Source: Polyodon spathula (lineage: Eukaryota; Chordata; Actinopteri; Acipenseriformes; Polyodontidae). Taken from it: a DNA stretch of 64,000 nt. The stretch lies in NCBI RefSeq assembly GCF_017654505.1, contig NC_054534.1:23359689-23423688 (forward strand), in the 5' to 3' direction. Shown here one piece after another: positions 14,401-25,831 of the stretch. Position numbers and translations under genes: made by a program. The stretch's first letter is position 1. The number at the start of each line of letters is the position of its first letter. Below the pieces are notes generated by a model that worked only from the letters and a program-made list of their open reading frames with translations, was not told the origin of the DNA and searched no databases.

Positions 14401-16411
14401 ACTTTTTAGGAAGTGAACCAATTATTCACAGAAGCTCTCCACAGATGTCCTTGCGGACAGAGTATTCAATATCTTGGTTGAATGGTAAGAATGTTCACTG
14501 CAACAGATACCTTCAGAATATCTGACAGTAAGGTTCTTTGTGCACCAAAAGGTATCTCTAGCTGGAAACTGGTTAACAGGGAGAGCAAGAGCTTGCACCA
14601 ACGAAACAGTACATCTGCAGTAGCATCTGATCAGAGATTGGACACAGCAATCTCCTAGCTTGGCATTAACTTGTTTCAGAGTCTAGTAAGGAAGAAAGTC
14701 ACCTACCTACACGTGGAGGAAAGGGAAGATCCAGGATACTGGCTCACCTGAGTTAGCAGAATTGATCTGTTGGGTCAGGTTTTTTTTTTAATTTTTATTA
14801 GTTTTAAAGGTGCAGAATATAATGCTGCTGGTCACCAACCTCATCTTGTACCAGTAAATGCCCTCTATTGTATGTGGGGAAAATCTGTAATTCGTATGTT
14901 CTAGATAGAAAAATAATTTTGGGGAATCTCATACTTTCATACTGTAGTTTCTATTAGCAAAATTTGTGGAATTGTGCAAAATAATGCATGCTATGCAGCG
15001 TGGAGTAGGTTTAAATACAAACAGCAAAATAAATCAACAGAAGCTCAAACACCTGTGTATTTTGTCAGAAAAAGACAGTCGGAATCAAGAATTTGTTGAG
15101 CGCCTAATCAATGATAGAAAGCACACTGTTTTTTTACACAGTAATACAATGATTGCTATTATATTAGTGTTGGATCAGATACCTGCTAGTTGGAGATGAA
15201 GTCTAGTTTTGTATATTAAAGATGTGGTCCCAAAGGTTTCAAATCCATTTCCAAAATTTTTTTTTTTTTTACTTCAGAACCATTTTCATTAATAGTTGGC
15301 AGCTGAACTTTAATTTTCTTCCATTTAAATCCCCTGACAAGCTGTGCTGTTCTACGTATTGAAACTTTGGGAGATATACTTAAAGAAAAGGGAAATGAAC
15401 ATTGACAAACGTTTCAACATTTTAAGAAAACTGGTTGAACAAAACTAGTGTAAAAAAAGAAACCAGACGTAGTTAACATATGTGTAATTGCCACTGCTAC
15501 TTGTTGCTGTAGCTCTTGGCTAGTTTAGTTACTTATCAGCCCAGCGTCTTAATTTACACATGGTCTGTAAATTAGAATTTCTGGAAAGTGCAATAAACCA
15601 AAAAAAAGAGGGTGTAAAAAAAGGCTAATATTTTAAGCTCGTATTCTTCGCCCTGCTGAAGATGTCCAGCTGCAGGTTTATTCTGTTATAGTGCACTTGA
15701 GATTGGTTTCCAAATAATTGACCTCTGGGTTTAGACAGTACATGATTTCAGGTGTAATGTTTTTTGGGTTTATCACTGCCTTGTTCTGCAGAGCCCAGTT
15801 TTGTTTTTGCTGATGTGATCCGAGAGAGCAAAAACAGCCCAGATGGTGATGATGACAAGATCTACTTTTTCTTTACGGAGGTGTCCGTCGAATATGAATT
15901 TGTTGGCAAACTCTCTATTCCCAGGATAGCCCGGGTCTGCAAGGTGAGAGAACTTGACTGTCTCTTCCAATGCATGGTTTATTTCATGTTTTTATTATTT
16001 TTAGAGCCTCCTTTGCACGTTACATTGTTAAGTACTGGGCTAACCTAGGTTTTAAAATCCATTTTCTTAGTAGCATTGTGGGTCCTTGTTTTTTTTTATG
16101 TTGAACGTCATTCTTCGCTTGTCAAGGAAAAAATGCATCTATTCAAAAAAGACTTTCAACTCTATTGATTACTTCTTTTTAAACTGCCTATGTGATGAAG
16201 CATGTCATCATTATAGTTGCCAACACCTGAGGACCCATTTTTCTTATGTTTGTTTGGTTTGTAAAAGTCGCACTGTGACCTAACATGTAAAATAGCCTGT
16301 GAACTAAGTAGTGTTGTGGTTAACTAAACTGAATTTGAAATTTTGCGGTGTCTATATAGTCCTCAAAAAAATAATTGTATATAATTTAGGTAACGATAGA
16401 TAGATAGGTAA

Positions 16412-16454
<43 letters not shown>

Positions 16455-16911
16455 CCACTAATATATTTACCAGTAATTTATTTAGCTACAGTTAGAATGC
16501 ATTTGTTTGGCCCAGCAGTGTATTACATGTTTTTGTCAACGTAAAAAAAAATAAAAAATAAGCAAGCTTTTGTTGGGTGTAAATTTTCACAGCTAATTTA
16601 TTTTCATTAGGGTGATTTAGGAGGACAAAGGACCTTACAGAAGAAATGGACATCCTTCCTCAAGGCCAAACTTGTATGTTCCATGCCGGAGTTGAACTTT
16701 GTCTTCAACGTCGTTCATGATGTTTTTATTTTGAAGACCCCAGACTGGAAGGAAACGGTCATTTATGGCGTTTTCACTTCCCAGTGGTAAGTGACACCTG
16801 TGTGAATGACCTTTATAAAGACTGGATGTTTCAGTTGTGGTTTTTGGAATGTTTATAACTATATTTTATATATATCTGATATCTATATATATAATATATA
16901 TATATATATAT

Positions 16912-17005
<94 letters not shown>

Positions 17006-19242
17006 ATTGCATTCCAGGGGAAATATTGGATTATCTGCAGTCTGTGCGTACAACATGTCTACTGTAGATGAAGTTTTCTCGAAAGGAAAGTATATGCAAA
17101 AGGCCTCTGTTGAACAGTCTCATACAAAGTGGGTGAGATACAATGCCATGCCTCCCAGTCCTCGCCCTGGAGCGGTAAGTGTTTGCTGCGGCAAATTATG
17201 TATTTCTAGAATGAGTAATAATGATTTCTAGTAGACTTTCACATAATTATTCAGCAGTGATAGGTCACACAGTCACCCATTTTAATACAGGGCCCTAAAT
17301 TGACCAAAAAAAGGTAAGGCCAAAATGGCCAGTTCAATTAATGTGTAGAGGGCACCAAAGCCATATTGTTCCCGCGAGTAACGTACAAAATGCTGAGGCA
17401 CGGTGTGTATTTATGGATGAACTGAAAAAACTTATGTTTTATCATAAGATGGAGAAATAACACTATAATACCATTTTGGTTTCGTTGTAGTACAAATAAA
17501 TAAATTACAATAAGGGGATAACAGCAATTGAACCAAAAGTCAAGTTAGTACAGTAACAAAAAAACAAACAAAAAAGCACTTCTTAAACCACTGACCTGAA
17601 AATGGTGGTTTTGCAAATTTGTTTGCAGATTGTGCAGCCTTCAGGGCTCTCTTCTGACATGGCATTATTACACACAGTACAAATCCATGTGATGAAAGGG
17701 TAGTGTCCATTGGCTGGTTGTTTTTCTTTTCCTCCGTGCTGATGTGACTTAACCACACAAATCACATAATTATATTATTGTTTGGATCTAAACACTTTCC
17801 AGTTGGATGTATACAGGGGTCTATAGCTTCTGTAACGGAAAGGGCACTGTGACCTTTGCCGCATGGCCGCTTTTTACTTTCCTATCCAAATTTTTACCCA
17901 TTTTATTTCCATGAAGCCTTTCTAACAATAAAGTGATTGTTTGTTCTGGCTATGTTAACCTGTTTTGCACTTTCAAATAATCAGGAACGCCAAGTACAAT
18001 TATTATAATGAAAACCTTATATAATGTGATTGTTTTATTTCTAATCTGTTTTTTTTTTTTTTAAATGAAAATCTGTGGATTAGTATATCTTGACATTTGA
18101 ACCAAAATGAGATGAAATGATGATTTCACTTCTCTGTTTTGTTTTATCGTAATAAAAGCTGTAAAGGGTTTTGGTAGTCAGAGAGGTGTCCTCAAGACAG
18201 TTTATAGAGCGGAGATGTTGCACATGTTGCATAGTTTAATTTTGGAGCCACAGCAGTGTGTTTAATAACTTGTTGCCATTTTACATTTCTAGTTGTCTTC
18301 ATTCGGTGCCCCTTTCTTTTGGTCTTAGTGTATAAACAACATTGACCGGTTACAGAACATAAGCGATTCTCTCCGTCTGCCCGACAAAACACTGCAGTTT
18401 ATCAAAGATCACCCTCTGATGGACGATCAGGTGCTGCCAATTGGGAATGGACCAAAACTAATAAGAAGGGATGTGAACTACACGCAGATTGTAGTCGACA
18501 GAGTCCGAGCACTTAACAACAATGTTTATGATGTTATTTTTACAAGCACTGGTAAGTAGCTTTTTTTTTCCTATGTGTGTGATCTTATGTCCAGGCATTG
18601 TTGGTGCTAGTGTTGGACAACCTTATTTCCAATTTTGATAAAACTTACTGTAGCCATTGTTTAGTCCAAGTTATTGAGAGTAATGGTGCTCTATGGTGGG
18701 GGGTGTATGTCACTAGACAAGGTGAATTTAAAGAGACTGTTGAGGGCAATCATGAATTGTTGGTATCTTGTGTTATGCTGAGTCATCATTCTGTTGGCCT
18801 GTAGAAAAGATATGCTAGAGTCATTTAAACAATCAATAGAAAACCTTTTTTTTTTTTTTACTTTTTTTTTTTATATACAGATAAAGGAGTCTTGCAGAAA
18901 GCCATAATTTATGACAATGAAGTACATGTTGTTGAAGAAATACAACTGTTCACAAATTTTGAACCAATTAAGACATTGCTTTTGTCATCTCGGGGGGTAA
19001 GTGAAATTAGTTGTTGGGAATGTAAACAAGGCCATTCTTAAATGCTGAAGCTTTCTAATAATCTCAAGGAGACCGGAAGATACATTAATAAGTTAGCCAT
19101 TCAACAGTGTAGCTTTCGTCTTGTTAATTTCATTCTGCGCTTTGCTTATTCTAAGCTCTCATAAGTTGTTTCTATTTGAAGCAGGTCTGAGAATAGACCA
19201 TTTTTGTTCACTTTCTAGCATTCAGATTTAGTTTTATACTGG

Positions 19243-19275
<33 letters not shown>

Positions 19276-20559
19276 ATACAGTGCATATAGAAAGTCTACA
19301 CCCCTTGAACTTTTTTCACATTTTGTTGTGTCAGTGCCTCAGAGTTTCATGCATTTAAATGAGGATTTTTTTCCACTTATCTACACACCATATGCCACAT
19401 TATTAAAGGGGAAAAAAAAATTATTGAGAAAAAGAATATATATTAAAAATACAAAACTGAAATATCAACTTTCTTGCAGAGGGCAGCAGGTTTTCCTCAA
19501 GGACTTCTCTGTACTTTGCTCCATTCATTTTCCCTTTTATCCTGAGAAGTGCCCCAGTCCCTTCCGATGAGAAACATCCCCATAACATGATGCTGCCACC
19601 ACCATGTTTCGCAGTAGGGATGGTGTTCTTTGGGTGATGCACTGTGTTGGGTTTGCGCCAAACATAACGCTTTGCATTTAGACCAAAAAGTTCCATTTTA
19701 GTTTTGTCAGACCACAAAACTTTTTGCCACATGGCTACAGTCTCCTGAGGTTTTTTTTTTGGTTTTTTTTTGCATACCTCAAACAGGATTCAAAGTGGGC
19801 TTTCTTGAGTAATGGCTTCCTTCTTGTCACTCTACCATACAGGCCAGATTTGTGGAGTGCTTGGGATATTGTTGTCACACTTTGACCAGTCTTGGCCATA
19901 AAAGCCTGTAGCTCTTGCAAAGTTGCCATTGGCCTCTTGGTAGCCTCTCTGATCAGTCTCTTTTGCTCGGTCATCCAGTTTGGAGGGACGGTCTGATCTA
20001 TGCAGGGTCTTGGTGGTGCCATACACCTTCCACTTCTTAATAATCGTCTTGACTGTGCTCCAAGGGATATTTAAGGCCTTTGATATTTTTTTTTTATACC
20101 CATCCCGATCTGTGCCTTTCAGCAACTTTGTCCCAGAGTTCTTTTGAAAGCGTCTTGGTGCTCATGGTTGAGTCTTTGCTTTGAAATGCACTACCCAGCA
20201 GAGGGAACCTACAGGAACTGCTGAATTTATCCTGAAATCATGTGAATCACTACAATTTAACACAGGTGGAGGCCACTTAACTTGGTGTGTGATTTTCAAG
20301 GCGATTGATTACACCTCAGCTAATTTAGGATTGCTATTACAAGGTGGGTGGATACTTATCCAACCAAGCAATTTCAGTTTTTATTTAATTAATTTTCTAC
20401 AAATTTCTAGAATATTTTTTTCACTTGGAAGTTGTGGGGTAGGATGTGTAGATAAAAAATAAAAATAAAAATAAAAAACTATTTTAATGCATTTTAATTC
20501 CAGGCTATAAGCAAACAAAAGGCGACAATTTTGAAAGGTGGTGTAGACTTTTTATAGAC

Positions 20560-20597
<38 letters not shown>

Positions 20598-22884
20598 GTC
20601 TGTTGGTATAAGCTTTTTCCAGACATCCTACCAGTGAATAACAGTTCTAAGCTTTTAAGCTTTTTCCAAGTCCTGTTCAAAGCAGTGGAAGTGAAGGAGG
20701 ATTTGGTAAAACAAGTATCCTACAATTAGATTTTTACAAGTGTTTTAAGAAAGAGTATTTACTTTTTCAGAAGAAGTGGTTGTATGCTGGTTCAGATGCT
20801 GGAGTTGTTCAGTCACCAACTGCATTTTGTGAAAAATACCTGTCTTGTGCAGACTGCATTTTATCCCGGGACCCATACTGTGCCTGGGACTCTGAAGACA
20901 ACTCTTGTGTGGTCCAAGACCATGAAAGTAGAAAAAGGTATATTTACAGTATTTGTTACATTTCCCCGGCCTTGCTATGTGCAGTACAGTTGTTGGCCCA
21001 TGAAACCCCCGTTTGGATAACCTGAATTGCATATAATTGATTTGCTTCATTTTGCATAGTTAGTAGACCAGCAAAAAAAAAATGCCAAGTTGCTTACTTT
21101 TAAAAAAGATTATTTTCTTTTTTTTTTTTTTCAGTAATCTTATACAGAACTTAAATGGAGATGCAAATGTCTGTCCACGAGGTATGTATGAGAAGGAGAC
21201 TTTTTACATTTGATGTTTAATCTTTGTATATATTTCACATATGTGGAAATATAAATTTGAAAATCATTGCTTCTTTTTTTTTTTCTTTTATTTAAAATGT
21301 AATAGTCGCCAATTGTTTTTATCATTTTTTCTCCCAATTTGGAATGGCCAGTTATTTTTAGGCTCGGCTCACCGCTACCACCCCCCGAAGCGTGTGTCGT
21401 CAGCCGACCACTTCTTTTCACACTGCGGGTCCACCATGCAGACACCTCAGAGCTACAGTGTCGGAGGACAACGCAGCTCTGGGCAGCTTACAGGCAAGCC
21501 CACATGCTCGCGGCCCCCCACCCCCCCCGGCACTCAGCCAATTGGGCACTGCACCCTGAACTCCCGTTCTCGGCAGTGAAATAGCCTTGATTCAAACCAT
21601 GCCATCCAGGCTACAGGGTGCATCCTGCACTCCACGCGGAGCGCCTTTACCAGATGCACCACTTGGGAGCCTGCATCATTGCTTATTTTATTATATTAAC
21701 CAGTGATTGTCAAAATCAGGCTGTAATATTAAGAATGCAGTAAACGTGCAGCTACTGGGGTAATGTAGTCATTTAGCGTAAGTAAATCACTTGTCACACA
21801 TTAAGAATGTGACCTTACAACTACATCCAAGTTGTAATTGGCTTACCCCAAGTGAACTTCAATACTAAACACAATTTTCACTTTTTTTCTTTCTTTCCAA
21901 TATTCTGCAGTAAAATATGTATCCAGTGATGACTACCAGAAGATTATTGTAAAGCCTAGAAATGCAGCCGAACTCCAGTGCCAGCTTAAGTCCAATCTAG
22001 CCAAAGTAGTTTGGAAGTTGAATGGCACCGTTCTGTCTGTTGAAGACTCCAGGTATCACCTGCTAAGAGGTGACAGTCTGCTCATTTTGAGTGTCTCTGA
22101 ACAGGACCTGGGTAACTATGAATGCTGGTCAGAAGAGCAAGTGAAAAGCAGTAGCTTTGCCCAGCTGGTGGCTGGTTTTGTCTTAAGCTTTGACTTGAAT
22201 GTTCCATCTACAACATCAGACCCCACCTCCACTGCCACCACAACCACCACTCCCCTCAATCCTGTGATCCAAACAGAAGGTAATGCCAATACAGCCGAAT
22301 CCACACTAACTTCAACATCACCAGGCTCTACTACTCCCACCACATTGCCTTCCCAAACTGAAACAAAACTAACCCCAACGTCAAGCACCACAGTACAAAC
22401 ATTGTGGACGCTTCCTATCCCTATATCAGATGTTCCTAACCTTGAAACTAAAGATCCTTCCACTGAATACATTAAGTCAAATAATAGCAATGCCCTTTTG
22501 TTACTGTTTTTGCTCTTCTTTATTCTTTTCCTGGCGTTAATGGCTTACAACTGCTACATGCAGTTCCTGCCACCCCCCTGCCTTAAGCTGCGTGCTGCCT
22601 TGTTGGGTAGCAACAAGAAGGCCAAGCCTGAATACATGGCTTGTGAAGCAGGTTTGATAGAGCCAATAGTGGAAAAGACTGTGCAGATTGAGGCACACAA
22701 CCAGAACGGAGCTCAGCAGAAGGGTTTGAGGGACACAGGTTATGAAACGGAACCTGACTGCAGCAATGGCAAAATCCCAACTACTAAACATCTGGAAGAG
22801 CCTCAGGAGAGCAAAGACAAGCCTTTTGATGTCATTTGTGAATCTCAACCCATTGAATATGCTGATGCAGATGCGCCTTGCTGA
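8399..22884 (+). CDS. sema4d: semaphorin 4D (CD100), complete 14-exon membrane form
   Basis: This is a class 4 semaphorin, a type I membrane ligand for plexin-B receptors that acts in axon guidance and immune signalling. Fourteen exons join in consistent phase to 2625 nt, or 874 residues; the human protein is 862. In order I see a signal peptide (about residues 1-20), a sema domain (about 35-497), a PSI domain (about 498-549, with RDPYCAWD), and one Ig-like domain (about 553-640, Cys in AELQC and NYEC). A Thr/Ser-rich stalk (about 650-740), one membrane segment (about 745-767) and a tail of roughly 105 residues follow. The tail ends with GYETE, DKPFD and a final acidic stretch, which identify SEMA4D rather than another class 4 member. 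Every junction is GT-AG. The ATG at 8399 was chosen because it opens the signal peptide. Introns hold Tc1, MITE, SINE and (TA)n insertions. Confidence 0.95.
9058..9875 (-). mobile_element. Tc1-like transposon remnant in sema4d intron 1
   Basis: The - strand carries a helix-turn-helix N-terminus ([17 protein letters not shown], then [14 protein letters not shown], from about 9698). After a frameshift the DDE region follows ([27 protein letters not shown]). The third catalytic residue region is missing at the 9058 end, so the copy is truncated and frameshifted. Confidence 0.75.
10755..11145. repeat. AT-rich inverted-end repeat (candidate MITE)
   Basis: AGCAGACC at the left and GGTCTGCT at the right border an interior made largely of TAATTATAATTAC and AATTGTAATTG words. 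The ends look like a short DNA element, but I could not define a target duplication. Confidence 0.4.
11269..11928. mobile_element. TIR element with GGGCCGGACC ends in sema4d intron 1
   Basis: GGGCCGGACCCAATCAAA at the left is the inverse of TTTGATTTGGTCCGGCCC at the right, with one mismatch. ATTA and TTAA flank the ends, so a TTAA-targeting family is likely. The 660-bp interior has no transposase, so it is non-autonomous. It contains a (TAA)n run at 11625-11652. Confidence 0.7.
12408..12553 (+). CDS. sema4d: sema4d exon 2 (start of sema domain)
   Basis: The exon enters in phase 1 and encodes the start of the sema propeller, with motifs [19 protein letters not shown] and NISVKKNE. The acceptor is TTTACAG and the donor GTATGG. 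Intron 1 before it is 3.9 kb and carries a Tc1-like remnant and a TTAA-flanked MITE. Confidence 0.92.
13061..13123 (+). CDS. sema4d: sema4d exon 3
   Basis: This 63-nt exon encodes 21 residues ([13 protein letters not shown] to KSRE), the sema motif W-KVPEEK-x-C-KGKS. The phase is 0 at both ends. The acceptor is TATTAAAG and the donor GTGGGT. Confidence 0.9.
13966..14064 (+). CDS. sema4d: sema4d exon 4
   Basis: The exon encodes 33 residues in phase 0, with the conserved sema block [10 protein letters not shown], then SLYVCGT and AFQPTCDYL. The acceptor is CATTCCAG and the donor GTCAGT. Confidence 0.92.
14164..14257 (+). CDS. sema4d: sema4d exon 5
   Basis: The exon enters in phase 0 and leaves in phase 1. 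It encodes the NEDGRGRC and [12 protein letters not shown] part of the propeller. The donor is GTAAGT. Confidence 0.92.
14371..14484 (+). CDS. sema4d: sema4d exon 6
   Basis: The exon is phase 1 to phase 1 and encodes [20 protein letters not shown] and [11 protein letters not shown]. The intron before it is only 113 nt. The donor is GTAAGA. Confidence 0.93.
15792..15943 (+). CDS. sema4d: sema4d exon 7
   Basis: The exon enters in phase 1 and ends in frame. It encodes [13 protein letters not shown], a [13 protein letters not shown] block and IPRIARVCK, the most conserved semaphorin motifs. The donor is GTGAGA. Confidence 0.95.
16395..16454 (+). repeat. (GATA)n microsatellite
   Basis: About 14 GATA units, with interruptions at the start, in the sema4d intron before exon 8. 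Confidence 0.95.
16611..16786 (+). CDS. sema4d: sema4d exon 8
   Basis: The exon starts in phase 0 with [19 protein letters not shown] and ends in phase 2 inside the Trp codon of FTSQW. The donor is GTAAGT. A (GATA)n tract lies in the intron before it. Confidence 0.95.
16876..17000 (+). repeat. (TA)n microsatellite next to sema4d exon 9
   Basis: A nearly pure TA tract with one CG interruption near 16914 ends 17 nt before the exon 9 acceptor. Confidence 0.97.
17018..17174 (+). CDS. sema4d: sema4d exon 9
   Basis: The exon enters in phase 2 and encodes [21 protein letters not shown] and a HTKWVRYN block. The AG acceptor is only 17 nt downstream of a (TA)n tract of about 120 nt, and the pyrimidine tract is very short. 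The donor is GTAAGT. Confidence 0.95.
18329..18551 (+). CDS. sema4d: sema4d exon 10
   Basis: The longest sema exon runs from phase 0 to phase 1. It encodes [17 protein letters not shown], then [11 protein letters not shown] and YDVIFTST. The acceptor is GGTCTTAG and the donor GTAAGT. Confidence 0.95.
18881..18996 (+). CDS. sema4d: sema4d exon 11
   Basis: The exon enters in phase 1 and ends in frame. It encodes [18 protein letters not shown] and [13 protein letters not shown]. The donor is GTAAGT. The following intron contains a whole Tc1-like element. Confidence 0.93.
19241..19266 (+). repeat. (GT)n microsatellite
   Basis: A GT run directly left of the Tc1-like element at 19279. Confidence 0.95.
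19279..20563 (-). mobile_element. Tc1-like transposon with both terminal inverted repeats, in sema4d intron 11
   Basis: The left end CAGTGCATATAGAAAGTCTA and the right end TAGACTTTTTATAGACACTG are inverse copies with few mismatches, 1285 bp apart. The transposase is on the - strand in pieces: the N-terminal HTH ([20 protein letters not shown]), then [18 protein letters not shown] and [19 protein letters not shown]. Several frameshifts make it dead. Confidence 0.87.
19421..20125 (-). pseudogene. Tc1-like transposase, frameshifted
   Basis: Three - strand pieces in different frames cover the DNA-binding domain, linker and first DDE block. The order is correct, so these are one gene broken by indels. 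The later catalytic residues are not seen in frame. Confidence 0.8.
20562..20597 (+). repeat. (TG)n microsatellite
   Basis: A TG run begins at the right terminal repeat of the Tc1-like element. Confidence 0.95.
20771..20937 (+). CDS. sema4d: sema4d exon 12 (end of sema, PSI domain)
   Basis: The exon runs from phase 0 to phase 2. It encodes [16 protein letters not shown] and the cysteine-rich PSI core ([15 protein letters not shown]). The donor is GTATAT. Confidence 0.94.
21135..21181 (+). CDS. sema4d: sema4d exon 13 (end of PSI; branch point for two 3' ends)
   Basis: This 47-nt exon encodes [16 protein letters not shown] and ends in phase 1. Both the membrane exon at 21911 and the alternative exon at 24491 begin in phase 1, so either can be joined to it. 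The donor is GTATGT. Confidence 0.9.
21303..21672 (-). mobile_element. tRNA-derived SINE in sema4d intron 13
   Basis: Read on the - strand, the element begins GGCTCCCAAGTGGTGCATCT, a tRNA-like head with a box A, followed by GGTTTGAATC as box B near 21590. The long tail ends near the CCAATTG at 21310 side. The + strand order (CAATTTGGAATGGCCAG, CGTGTGTCGTCAGCCGACC, GCAGCTCTGGGCAGCTTACA) matches a repeat I associate with ray-finned fish. A second, head-less copy is at 29605-29885. Confidence 0.75.
21911..22884 (+). CDS. sema4d: sema4d exon 14 (Ig, stalk, membrane segment, cytoplasmic tail)
   Basis: The terminal exon of the membrane form encodes the Ig-like domain, a Thr/Pro-rich stalk, a Leu/Phe-rich membrane helix at about 22492-22560, and the cytoplasmic tail. 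The stop is TGA at 22882-22884. The CTGCAG acceptor is preceded by a good pyrimidine tract. Confidence 0.95.
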
Positions 22885-23990
22885 TAGATGCTTTGCTTGC
22901 CAGAGTTTTTACATTTTTTTTTTAGTTTTATGTATTTTATTATATTTTATTTTTATTTTTTTTGCTGTGCTTACTGGCTCTTTCAACTCCATGGTGAATC
23001 AGGGTTAGAAGCACTATAGACTTTTGTTTGTTTGTTTTTTTGGGACAATGGGTTTCTAACTTGTGTGACCCCGTCTTTTCCATTATGGTAGTAAATCTAT
23101 AGGTTTATATTGTATGAGATGAATTATTATCATGGACTCATTTAAAATGTATTTTTTAAATATTTTTAATTTCGACAACCTGCGTTACATTCAGCAATTT
23201 ATTATTTTTTTTAATTTGCCATTTAATTTGAATTCCAAATTGGAAACTTAATTTATCAAATTGGTAACTAACATTAATGTTTTCCAAATTGGAGTATGTT
23301 ACTTTTTATATTTGTAATATATTAAATTGGTTGTCACATAATTTGTATATTGAAATGTACCTGTGCATTGTGCTGTGTTTGATGCAGGTTGACTGGATTT
23401 GTTTTTTTTGTTTTTTTTTCTTTTTTATGTAAATTCTCAGGGATGTTGCTTTGTTTCTGTTCATGCCTTGTTACATACAATGCTGTTAATAAGCTGCAGA
23501 TGCTGTTGCTTTAGTGCATCCAGTCACTGAAATCACAAGGGCATGTTACATGGGATGAACAAAATCGCATGCTAAAATGAAGAAAAAGTAGCCTGGGAGA
23601 ATAAAAGTAACAGCAGCTGATTGTGAGCCAAAACCATTATACAAAGGTTCTTCATTATGATAACCTGTGTTTGTGTATACTTTGAGAATGTGTAGCCAGA
23701 TCTGGAGTACCTCTGGAATAAAACACTGGAGTTAGATTGCAGTGCAAAAAAACAACAGGTGTACAAACCGGGCCTTGCAGAACTGTCAGTCATTGCCCAC
23801 ACACTTGATGTTATTGTTTATATTGTACAGATTTTGTCATATGTTTATTTCCCAGTGTAAAGGTTTTGTATTGCGAGAAGTAACTTGAAGAAGGTAACAT
23901 TTCATGGCATAATCCTGTCATGTACTGGAGCTATTTTTCTTAATTGGTGTATATAAAAGAAAACTGAAACATCTCAAATAAATACAGTAG
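22885..23990 (+). other. sema4d: probable sema4d 3' UTR (membrane form)
   Basis: This is AT- and T-rich sequence after the stop, with no coding potential. Candidate poly(A) signals AATAAA occur at 23717 and 23977. The end is a guess from the second signal. Confidence 0.5.
23977..23982 (+). terminator. candidate poly(A) signal
   Basis: An AATAAA hexamer lies about 1.1 kb after the sema4d membrane-form stop. Another is at 23717-23722. Which one is used cannot be decided from sequence. Confidence 0.35.
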
Positions 23991-24490
23991 TTACATGCCA
24001 TGAATACAATAATTCTGTCATGCGAAGAATAATGTTGGGTGTTATATTTGACCCTACCATAGAATATATATGAAGATAACCATGTTTTTTTTTTGGGGGG
24101 GGGGCTGGGCTTTACACATGTATAGTAAATACTTTTTAACAAGCTTAATAGAAGAATTGAGTTTTATTTAATGTGAAAAATGTTTTGAACGTCCATTTAT
24201 TGGTACAATCTTTGTTCCTCTCAGCATACCGTTTCTATACAGTGGTACTGTGTCTGCCATAAGGTTCCATTATTGTAGTTGAAAATAAGCCTGTTATTAA
24301 TAGGGTTCAGGTAGCAGCAAGTATCTCATACACTTTACCTGGTTCCATCTTTCCATGAGAGTGCCACACATCCTCACTCATTCATTCCTGCTCTGTCCTA
24401 AACTTTTTTGTAATATGTAGTTGATATCATTTCTTCTTTGGCCTGCATCCTTAGAGCGCACTTATGTTTTTACACCTTTGTTTCTCGCAG

Positions 24491-24694
24491 CCTTTCCCTT
24501 GCCTTTCTTTCCTGTTGACTCTTCATCCTTGTCTTCTGTTGGGACCGATCCTCCTCTTTCACCCACTACTCCCCCACCTGAGCTTTGGTCTAGTGCAGAG
24601 AGTTCTGTAGTCCGGTTGTTGCCACCTTTGTTAAGTGACCAGGCGCAGACTGTTCATAGCCACGGAACATTCCACCTCTTCTGTCAAGCCACTG
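24491..24694 (+). CDS. sema4d: sema4d alternative exon A (linker and first Ig cysteine)
   Basis: This is a 204-nt open exon, phase 1 at both ends, with a strong acceptor (pyrimidines then CGCAG) and a GTGAGT donor. It encodes a Pro/Ser/Leu-rich linker and ends in HLFCQATG, the first half of an Ig fold. Joined to exon 13 (phase 1) it replaces the membrane exon. Confidence 0.75.
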
Positions 24695-25774
24695 GTGAGT
24701 GAACACATCCATAACTTTTTATTTCCTGCTCTTGCAGTGGTCTCATTTGGATGGCATTAACCTTGAAAATGTTGTTTTAGTAATTATTTCATAAGTAAGG
24801 ATGGGGTGTAGAAGTATATGTATTTCTTCAAATGACATACCTTAGGGGTTCTGACTCTGATAGGGATACATGTATGGACTGTTTTATGGCAACTAAAACT
24901 ATGCTTTTTATTACTATATTGGTCTAAAATGGAATTGTATCAGTGGAAATTTATATTAACAATTTTCATGGCAAAATTACTACTACCGCAAGAATACAGA
25001 AAATAAAAATACCATTTATGGAAAACATCTTTGTACTCTTAGAATTACTGAGATTAGTGGACAGTACAGCAGAGAACTGTTCAATCTAGGACTCAGTTAA
25101 TCACAGTTAACTTCTGCGATTTAATGCATACATTTTTGGGGAGAATGTAATCGCACTCTGTCTTGTTCCTCTCAGCATACCGTTCCTGTGGCAGCATTTT
25201 TGTACACTCGAGTGCATGCCAGGATTGAATGAGTGTCGTCATTGTTTTGAACGTAAAATTAGACACAGAACCGCATTATGTAGCAAAGCACTCAAACTGA
25301 AGGACTTTTGAAGTACTCTTAGAAATTCAGGATTGCTGCAAACCCATGAATCAAGCGAAGTACGATACTATAAGCAGTGCGGCTGGATAGCTACCGACTG
25401 CAGAGGCATTAACATTGTAGCTTTGTTTTACATTGAAACACAATACCAATATTATTTACAATTATGGAGGCTATAACCGCTACTCAGTCAATATTTTGTT
25501 TTATTTAGGCTATTTCAATTTATTAATAAAATATAATTTTACATTATTTTTATTTAAATGGCAATGAAAAACATCAGTTTGAGTAAAGGAAACTGATCAT
25601 TTAAATGCAGTAAGGTGAGTAATAATAAACTGACTCCATTGTGATTTAGCAGTTGGTTCAAACCATTTAACAACAAATGCTGGATTGTAAATAAATATAA
25701 AACTATAAAGAGGGAGGAACAAATAGGACCCAGAATCCAGAAATAGGAAAACGGGTTTTATGTTGGATTGTTTT

Positions 25775-25776
<2 letters not shown>

Positions 25777-25830
<54 letters not shown>
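25777..25830 (+). repeat. (ATA)n microsatellite
   Basis: About 17 AAT/ATA units in the long intron between sema4d alternative exons A and B. Confidence 0.95.

Positions 25831-25831
<1 letters not shown>

Noticed and set aside
16806..17231. 141-codon + strand frame with a long Ile/Tyr run
   Set aside because: It is translation of the (TA)n tract joined to sema4d exon 9. Similar Ile/Tyr frames at 39630-40044 and 63260-63826 have the same cause.
22116..22490. 124-codon - strand frame
   Set aside because: Antisense to the Thr-rich stalk of sema4d exon 14; codon bias of ACN repeats keeps the reverse frame open.
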